Shown here: piece after piece, positions 7,010 through 10,628 of the stretch | How positions within the stretch are numbered: position 1 is the first letter of the stretch | How the letters are laid out: each line of letters opens with the position of its first letter | Origin: Desulfobacteraceae bacterium | Lineage (GTDB): Bacteria; Desulfobacterota; DSM-4660; Desulfatiglandales; B25-G16 | Length of the DNA: 10,628 nucleotides | Direction of reading: 5' to 3' | Assembly (NCBI GenBank): GCA_030615565.1 | Contig: JAUWZC010000066.1 | Coordinates: 1 to 10,628, forward strand | Notes under the pieces: model-generated | The model's database searches: none | Seen by the model: the letters and a program-made list of their open reading frames with translations, nothing else | Told to the model about the DNA's origin: nothing | Translations under genes and position numbers: made by a program

Positions 7010-8512
7010 ATGGATGTTAAATTAGAAATTTACGAGACATTAATAAACAATAAGAAAATATTATCATCAAGCCACAAGAAGAAGTTAAGGGAATCATTAA
7101 TAAATTTATGGGAAAAGGATGACACTGAATTTATCTATAGAGCTATTGAAATAATACCACAAAAAGAGACTAAGGAATTTATATTGCCTACACTTACCAA
7201 AGAAATGGTAGAAAAATTAGAACCTGGGGAGTTCGACATACAAATCCTTGAGTCTTTAAAAAAAATTTGGTGGGAGTTAGCGGAATCAGATACAAAGGAA
7301 CTTTTGGTTACAAAAGTTAAAGATTACATGGATAGAGTTCAAGATAACCAAGGATTTACAGATGAAGATGAACAAATTTTAATAGTACTGGAGTTACTAA
7401 AATTAGAAGATATTCCGCAAGAAGGGCGGGAGAAATTCTGGGATACATTTTGGAGGAGAATGGATAATCTGAGAGACCAACCTGTTGATTTGGTCAAATA
7501 CATTTTGGAGGCGATCTGGTTTATTCCAGAAGAATCACAAGCTGAGGATTTATCAGAACTTATTAGAAATCCTATAGAAGAGCATGAACAAGCTTCTGAA
7601 AGTCTTATCCAAGGACTTTCTGAAAGTTATCTTATTGAAGCAGGAACTTGGGGATCCGTAATAAATGCTATAAAAGGCACAACCAATAAATGGGGGAAAG
7701 ATCTTAAAAGACAACTTTACATGAAATTTAAGCCAGCTAACTTTTTGAAATATTGGGAGGAATATGTAAGTGAGACTGACCTATGGGATATTAGCTTAAT
7801 TTGCGGAATATCGAAAGACCTCTTTATTAAGAAAAAAATTTCCAAAGTGCAGTTTACTAAAAGTATTGAGAAATTAGTTCTGAATTATCTATCTGATTAC
7901 ATTAATGACGAAAATGCTCATGTAATTTTGATTGAAAATATTGAAGATCTGAAAGAAGCAAATCTGGAAAAAGGGGTGAAAACGACCAAAATTCTCTTTG
8001 ATGAAAAGGTTATTCCTGTATTGGCAAAGAATATGGAGGTTCAAAACTTCACAATCTCCATCTTAAATAAACTGTCGAAATGGGAAGAATTCAGTAGACA
8101 AGCAGGAATCATAAGTGCTTTGGAAGCCTTATCAAGTAAAATTTTAGACATTCTAGCACAGGATCCAAAAACTGGCACTCAATTTATAGAGCCATTAGAA
8201 AACGTACTAGACAAGGTGTCTTTAGAACAGTTTATCAGCAAGTTGCTAGGTCTTCTTATAGCTAAGTTACAAAACCGTGAAGAACTTACTCCCTATTTAG
8301 ATGCATCGGAAGCCATTTTAAAACATCCTGCAATAATTAATGATAATAGAGAGAAGGTTAAAGAATTATGTCGTCATCTACTGGAACCAGGTCAAACCGA
8401 AGAAGAAAAGCGACTTGGAGTAAAGTTTCTAAAACGTCTTAACAAACCTTGGGGAAAGGAACTGAAAGAGAAGGTTAAGCCCCTGAAAAATTATTTTGCA
8501 GAAAATGAATAA
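7010..8512 (+). CDS. Uncharacterised all-helical protein, possible alpha-solenoid, KAP module
   Basis: A 500-aa protein I cannot assign to a named family. Its composition is strongly helical, rich in Lys, Glu and Leu, with repeated amphipathic helices of about 15-20 residues separated by short turns. That fits a HEAT/ARM-like solenoid or a scaffold. No signal peptide, membrane segment, P-loop, zinc site or nuclease motif is visible. The C-terminus (about 420-500) is very basic and acidic in alternation. Its ATG follows the KAP ATPase stop with no spacer (TAG then ATG), so translation is probably coupled and the two proteins made in similar amounts. The most economical role is a sensor, adaptor or effector platform for the membrane ATPase (inference from position). 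A continuation of the helical C-terminus of the ATPase, split off into a second gene, is another possibility. Confidence 0.7.
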   Translation: MDVKLEIYETLINNKKILSSSHKKKLRESLINLWEKDDTEFIYRAIEIIPQKETKEFILPTLTKEMVEKLEPGEFDIQILESLKKIWWELAESDTKELLVTKVKDYMDRVQDNQGFTDEDEQILIVLELLKLEDIPQEGREKFWDTFWRRMDNLRDQPVDLVKYILEAIWFIPEESQAEDLSELIRNPIEEHEQASESLIQGLSESYLIEAGTWGSVINAIKGTTNKWGKDLKRQLYMKFKPANFLKYWEEYVSETDLWDISLICGISKDLFIKKKISKVQFTKSIEKLVLNYLSDYINDENAHVILIENIEDLKEANLEKGVKTTKILFDEKVIPVLAKNMEVQNFTISILNKLSKWEEFSRQAGIISALEALSSKILDILAQDPKTGTQFIEPLENVLDKVSLEQFISKLLGLLIAKLQNREELTPYLDASEAILKHPAIINDNREKVKELCRHLLEPGQTEEEKRLGVKFLKRLNKPWGKELKEKVKPLKNYFAENE

Positions 8513-8609
8513 ATCCAAGCCTTTCAAGAATATCTTAAAAGAAGGGGTTAGGAATGGGCAAGCCTCCATATATCATTGATCCATTTCTATTGTCCTTTTC
8601 TATGTCTGA

Positions 8610-8679
8610 TTTCATGAAAAACCAACCCTTTCCTCCCCGTGCTTCAGCACGGGGTATCCAGGGTTAGTTTTTCATGAAA
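8610..8679. repeat. 70-bp nested palindrome, mobile-element-like foldback
   Basis: The outer arms, 8610-8629 and 8660-8679, are complementary at 19 of 20 positions. Inside, separated by unpaired 5-nt stretches, is a perfect 8-bp GC stem (CCCCGTGC at 8635-8642, GCACGGGG at 8647-8654) with a TTCA loop. Both ends carry the same self-complementary decamer TTTCATGAAA. Short CCCCGTGC/GCACGGGG hairpins resemble the foldbacks at the ends of IS200/IS605-type elements and related non-autonomous palindromes, but no transposase is present. It lies between the KAP module and the nucleotidyltransferase gene, whose ATG is 16 bp downstream. It could also act as a bidirectional transcription barrier, although no T-run directly follows the GC stem. 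Confidence 0.75.
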
Positions 8680-8695
8680 GGGAAAGAATCGAATC

Positions 8696-9031
8696 ATGAC
8701 AATGAAATTAAATGAAAAGGAACAACAGGCACTGAGAAAATTTAGAATGGCTCTTAAAGAAGCATTAACTGATAATTTTCTAGAAGTGAAATTGTTTGGT
8801 TCCAAGGCTCGTGGGGATGCTCGAAAGGATTCGGATATAGATGTATTAGTAATTATATCAAGTGGTGATTGGCACATGTGTGATGTAGTTTATGATATAG
8901 CTACTGACATACTCCTTGAAACCGAGGTTTGCATATCTCCAAAAGTTATCAGCAGAAAAGAATACAATAACCTCTATAACAGTGGAAACCCTTTTATAAA
9001 AAATGTTCTTCGGGAGGGGATTACAGTATGA
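8696..9031 (+). CDS. MNT-type minimal nucleotidyltransferase (antitoxin-like)
   Basis: A 111-aa protein of the DNA polymerase beta-like minimal nucleotidyltransferase family. LFGSKARGDARKDSDIDVLV (33-52) is the GSx10DxD signature: Gly35-Ser36 bind the nucleotide phosphates, and Asp47 and Asp49 bind metal. Proteins of this kind (MntA) pair with HEPN toxins (HepT) and neutralise them by adding AMP residues. Many relatives have a third acidic residue in a VDIS-like strand; here the strand reads EVCIS (77-81), so Cys79 may have replaced it, which could weaken catalysis (comparison from memory, not an alignment). ATG 8696 is chosen, but ATG 8702 is equally possible; the GGGAAAG before it is a weak ribosome binding site. 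The stop overlaps a following start (ATGA at 9028-9031), the usual MNT-HEPN arrangement, but the partner is broken. Confidence 0.83.
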   Translation: MTMKLNEKEQQALRKFRMALKEALTDNFLEVKLFGSKARGDARKDSDIDVLVIISSGDWHMCDVVYDIATDILLETEVCISPKVISRKEYNNLYNSGNPFIKNVLREGITV

Positions 9032-9072
9032 ATGAAAGAGCATATGAGCGGGCTGTTGTTTGCGACACTTGA
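9028..9072 (+). pseudogene. HepT (HEPN toxin) 5' stub
   Basis: The ATG overlaps the nucleotidyltransferase stop by the ATGA arrangement typical of translationally coupled MNT-HEPN pairs. The frame begins M-N-E-R-A-Y-E-R-A, as helical HEPN proteins often do, then runs into the attC-like foldback and stops at TGA 9070-9072 after 14 codons. The Rx4-6H catalytic motif of HEPN toxins is far downstream in intact genes and is absent. I infer that recombination at the foldback removed the rest of the gene. With so few residues, the HepT identity rests mainly on the overlap and on the neighbour. Confidence 0.45.
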
Positions 9073-9117
9073 CTAAATTGCCCGAAGGCAACTTCGCAAA
9101 CACGCAAGACGTTAGCT
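9057..9117 (+). other. attC-like recombination site 1 (degenerate)
   Basis: A 9-bp perfect inverted repeat (TGTTTGCGA at 9057-9065, TCGCAAACA at 9094-9102) encloses a second small hairpin (TTGCC at 9078-9082, GGCAA at 9087-9091, CGAA loop). Eight bases further on is GTTAGCT (9111-9117), which fits the integron core consensus GTTRRRY. The matching left core RYYYAAC is not recognisable, so this is a degenerate or partial site. A gene starts 26 bp after the core, as in integron cassettes. Confidence 0.5.
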
Positions 9118-9142
9118 GAAATGCCTTTGGTCTCTTAGAGGG

Positions 9143-9502
9143 ATGGCAATTTTGGAATCTAATGACATGAATGAAGTTGATGTTACTGATTTAGAGGCCG
9201 TGCTGGAGAGGATACGTGCTCAAACTGAGGTTGAGAACATTCGTGTCACTCAACATGCCCAGCAGGGAATGGTGGAAGAGGACATCATGCTTTATGAAGT
9301 TCTTGAAGCCATTGCCACAGGGCAAATTTTGGAAAACTATCCCAAGCATCGTAGAGGAGGCTGTTGTTTGCTTAACGGTCTTACCAATGACGGTCGTCCT
9401 CTGCACATCGTGTGTACGACGGCACGACCAGTGCTGATTATTATTACGGTTTATGAACCCAAACCGCCAAAGTGGATAACACCAACGCAAAGGAGGCGAT
9501 AG
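9143..9502 (+). CDS. DUF4258-family protein, probable toxin of a TA-like pair
   Basis: A 119-aa protein. After an acidic N-terminal helix (about 12-30), the family pattern appears in order: IRVTQHAQQGMVEEDI (33-48, with the conserved His38), a helix leading to EAIATGQILENYP (55-67), then CCLLNG (74-79), DGRPLHIV (83-90) and a final IITVYEP strand. DUF4258 is a small alpha/beta fold related to RelE/BrnT-like toxins by size and arrangement and is usually encoded beside a YgiT-type zinc-finger protein, exactly as here. It probably acts as the toxin, by analogy with MqsR (inference). The start is uncertain: GAGGG lies directly against ATG 9143 with no spacer, so ATG 9167 is an alternative. The zinc-finger gene begins 2 bp after its stop. 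Confidence 0.75.
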   Translation: MAILESNDMNEVDVTDLEAVLERIRAQTEVENIRVTQHAQQGMVEEDIMLYEVLEAIATGQILENYPKHRRGGCCLLNGLTNDGRPLHIVCTTARPVLIIITVYEPKPPKWITPTQRRR

Positions 9503-9504
9503 AG

Positions 9505-9729
9505 ATGAAATGTAGTATTGAAGGGTGCCCTGGAGAGTATGAGGAACAGAAAATTGTGCACACCGTCCATCATCAGGGGCAGGTTACCGTCATTGACCAT
9601 GTACCTGCAGAGGTTTGCTCAGTGTGTGGAGATGTGCTCCTAAAACCCGAGACAGTCCGTCGGATTGAGACGTTACTACGAACACCAACCCGCCCGGTTA
9701 GCACAGTCCCTCTTTATGAATATGCGTGA
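9505..9729 (+). CDS. YgiT-type (MqsA N-terminal-like) zinc-finger protein, probable antitoxin
   Basis: A 74-aa protein with two cysteine pairs, CSIEGC (3-8) and CSVCGD (40-45), that should bind one zinc ion as in the N-terminal domain of the MqsA antitoxin. VTVIDHVPAEVC precedes the second pair, and a basic helix (ETVRRIETLLRTP) follows, the standard YgiT-type domain. The XRE helix-turn-helix that MqsA carries at its C-terminus is absent; many stand-alone YgiT proteins of this length lack it. The start at 9505 is chosen over an in-frame ATG at 9472 because AAAGGAGG sits at 9489-9496 with an 8-bp spacer and because the earlier start would overlap the DUF4258 gene by 31 bp. It is translated with the DUF4258 gene and probably neutralises it. 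Confidence 0.8.
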   Translation: MKCSIEGCPGEYEEQKIVHTVHHQGQVTVIDHVPAEVCSVCGDVLLKPETVRRIETLLRTPTRPVSTVPLYEYA

Positions 9730-9739
9730 AGGGGACTTT

Positions 9740-9816
9740 AGCTAACAGCGGGTTTCTACCTTGGGCTAAAGCCAAATGCGGCTTCGCTGCACTTTGGCTA
9801 CCCGCAAAACATTATA
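9740..9816 (+). other. attC-like recombination site 2
   Basis: A 77-bp imperfect palindrome starting 10 bp after the zinc-finger gene stop. It opens with AGCTAAC (9740-9746), which fits the left integron core RYYYAAC, then GCGGGT (9748-9753), matched exactly by ACCCGC at 9800-9805. An inner stem pairs AGCCAAA (9770-9776) with TTTGGCT (9793-9799), with a TTCG-containing tip. The right core position holds CATTATA (9810-9816), where GTTRRRY is expected, so the site is close but not consensus and may be inactive. Confidence 0.52.
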
Positions 9817-9853
9817 TGAAATTACGAACCACGCCTTTAGGAAATAAAGTTAT

Positions 9854-9882
9854 TTAAAGGTAAATTTATATTTTACTATAAT
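9854..9882 (+). promoter_or_regulatory. Sigma-70-type promoter for the acyl-CoA dehydrogenase gene
   Basis: A perfect TATAAT -10 box at 9877-9882 is preceded, across a 17-bp spacer, by a weak -35 match TTAAAG (9854-9859, 3 of 6). Transcription would begin near 9889, about 13 nt before the ATG at 9902. The region is very AT-rich and lies just beyond the attC-like site, so the downstream gene has its own promoter, independent of the cassette. Confidence 0.55.
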
Positions 9883-9901
9883 AAGTAAGACGGGGTAAAT
9901 C

Positions 9902-10628
9902 ATGTTTGATTTTTTGTTAACCGAAGAGGAAAAGGCATTGCAGGATGAGGTCAGGGAATTTGTAAAGAATGATGTCCCAAGTAAACTTGTCCGTGATATG
10001 GATTTAAGTATAATTGAGACTGGTCGGCCATTTATTGAGATGGCCGCAAAGAAAAATCTCCTTGGCCTACGCTTTCCTGAGGAATATGGGGGCCGAGGTC
10101 TCAACTGGGTCGCTGATGTGACTGCTATTGAAGAGGTTGGAGTACTCGGTAACTCCATAACATGTGCCTATGTCATGCCCAGTATTGTTGGAGAGGCACT
10201 GAATATCTTTGGAACTAAGGAGCAAAAGGAGCGCTATTTTAGGCCAACCAATGAAGGTAAACTTTATTCTGCAGAGGCCCTGACTGAACCACGCGGAGGT
10301 TCTGATTTCTTCGGCGCTACAACAAGGGCAGTGCAAGATGGTGATTCATTTATCCTCAATGGCGAGAAGCGATTTGTGGTAGGTGCCAAAGACTCCGATT
10401 ATTTTCTGGTTTATGCCAAATCAGCTCCTGATGCACCACCGCATGAGTCCATCAGTTGCTTTATTGTTGAAAGGACTATGGGAGTAGAGGATCAAACCAT
10501 TTATAGCCTTCTTGGAACAAGAGGTGGTGGTACAGGACGTCTTGTTTTTAAAGATGTTAGGGTTCCAAAAGAGAATCTTGTTGGGGAGTTGCACAATGCC
10601 TATCATGTCTTCAACAGGATGATGGTCC
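9902..10628 (+). CDS. Acyl-CoA dehydrogenase, 5' part (runs off the right edge)
   Basis: The first 242 residues of an FAD-dependent acyl-CoA dehydrogenase, which oxidises an acyl-CoA to the enoyl-CoA and passes electrons to electron-transfer flavoprotein. The N-terminal helical domain (1-120) contains LLGLRFPEEYGGRG (53-66), and the beta-domain signature AEALTEPRGGSD (124-135) is the family's FAD/substrate-contact motif. NGEKRFVVGA (153-162) and a LLGTRGGGTGRLVFKDVRVP-like segment (203-222) follow in the expected order. The catalytic Glu and the C-terminal domain, about 140 residues more, lie outside the window, so the substrate cannot be named. An in-frame stop (TAA 9896-9898) lies two codons before the ATG, which fixes the start. 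The ribosome binding site is weak (GGGG at 9892-9895). It has no evident link to the island genes and probably marks the return to ordinary chromosome. Confidence 0.9.
   Translation, partial: MFDFLLTEEEKALQDEVREFVKNDVPSKLVRDMDLSIIETGRPFIEMAAKKNLLGLRFPEEYGGRGLNWVADVTAIEEVGVLGNSITCAYVMPSIVGEALNIFGTKEQKERYFRPTNEGKLYSAEALTEPRGGSDFFGATTRAVQDGDSFILNGEKRFVVGAKDSDYFLVYAKSAPDAPPHESISCFIVERTMGVEDQTIYSLLGTRGGGTGRLVFKDVRVPKENLVGELHNAYHVFNRMMV

Larger units (their letters stand above)
9112..9810 (+). mobile_element. Putative integron-like gene cassette carrying a toxin-antitoxin-like pair
   Basis: About 700 bp bounded by two foldback sites. The first core is GTTAGCT at 9111-9117; the second site spans 9740-9816. 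The layout is that of a gene cassette: a short leader after the core, two compact genes (DUF4258-like and YgiT-type zinc finger), then an imperfect palindrome beginning 10 bp after the last stop codon. No integron integrase is in the window, so this would be an isolated cassette or part of an integrase-less attC cluster. Toxin-antitoxin pairs are common cargo of such arrays. Confidence 0.42.

Noticed and set aside
8643..8680. The palindrome as a canonical rho-independent terminator for the KAP module.
   Set aside because: The GC stem ends at 8654 and the first T-run is about 13 nt later, so the stem plus U-tract geometry is not canonical.
9472..9504. Longer form of the zinc-finger protein starting at 9472.
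   Set aside because: The extension overlaps the upstream gene, adds residues outside the zinc-finger domain, and places the strong AAAGGAGG site inside the gene instead of before it.
1..10628. CRISPR arrays, tRNA or rRNA genes.
   Set aside because: No regularly spaced direct repeats, no tRNA cloverleaf or conserved rRNA segment was seen on reading either strand; no covariance search could be run.

Overview
The window reads as a mosaic accessory island between two ends that look like ordinary chromosome. Every gene I accept is on the + strand. The moderately AT-rich composition, an NtrC-type regulator C-terminus, STAS/ATPase partner-switching proteins, an acyl-CoA dehydrogenase and several toxin-antitoxin-like cassettes suggest an anaerobic or environmental Gram-negative bacterium, perhaps a Desulfobacterota-like lineage. 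That placement is an impression from protein style; no rRNA or marker gene is present to confirm it.

Left end (1-2071): the last 82 codons of a regulator with a Fis-type helix-turn-helix; a 301-aa protein fusing a STAS-like domain to a GHKL/anti-sigma-type ATPase; and a 195-aa STAS-like (DUF4325-like) protein with a C-terminal winged helix. The last has its own promoter with three phased T7 tracts just upstream of the -35 box. It is followed by a strong ribosome binding site leading to a short open frame whose start codon is ATA, which looks like the decayed 5' end of another gene.

Restriction module (2104-4598): a 453-aa Mrr-like PD-(D/E)XK endonuclease and a 286-aa phospholipase-D-family nuclease with a C-terminal winged helix are both intact. 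They are followed by only the C-terminal fragment of a DNA methyltransferase. The fragment keeps the SAM-binding DPFAGS motif but lacks the catalytic half.

KAP module (4759-8512): three tightly packed genes encode a 94-aa nuclease-fold-like protein, a 652-aa membrane-anchored KAP-family P-loop ATPase, and a 500-aa all-helical protein that begins on the base after the ATPase stop codon. I know of no named system with this composition. It is the best candidate here for an undescribed defence or stress system.

Cassette region (8610-9816): a 70-bp nested palindrome; an MNT-type nucleotidyltransferase whose HepT partner is reduced to a 14-codon stub; and a DUF4258/YgiT-zinc-finger toxin-antitoxin-like pair. 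The pair is bracketed by two foldback sequences that resemble degenerate integron attC sites. The right end (9902-10628) is the first 242 codons of an acyl-CoA dehydrogenase behind a consensus -10 box.

Working picture: a regulatory locus was interrupted by successive insertions of a restriction module, a KAP-ATPase module and gene cassettes. Scars are visible at several joints: the lost start codon, the truncated methyltransferase and the HepT stub.
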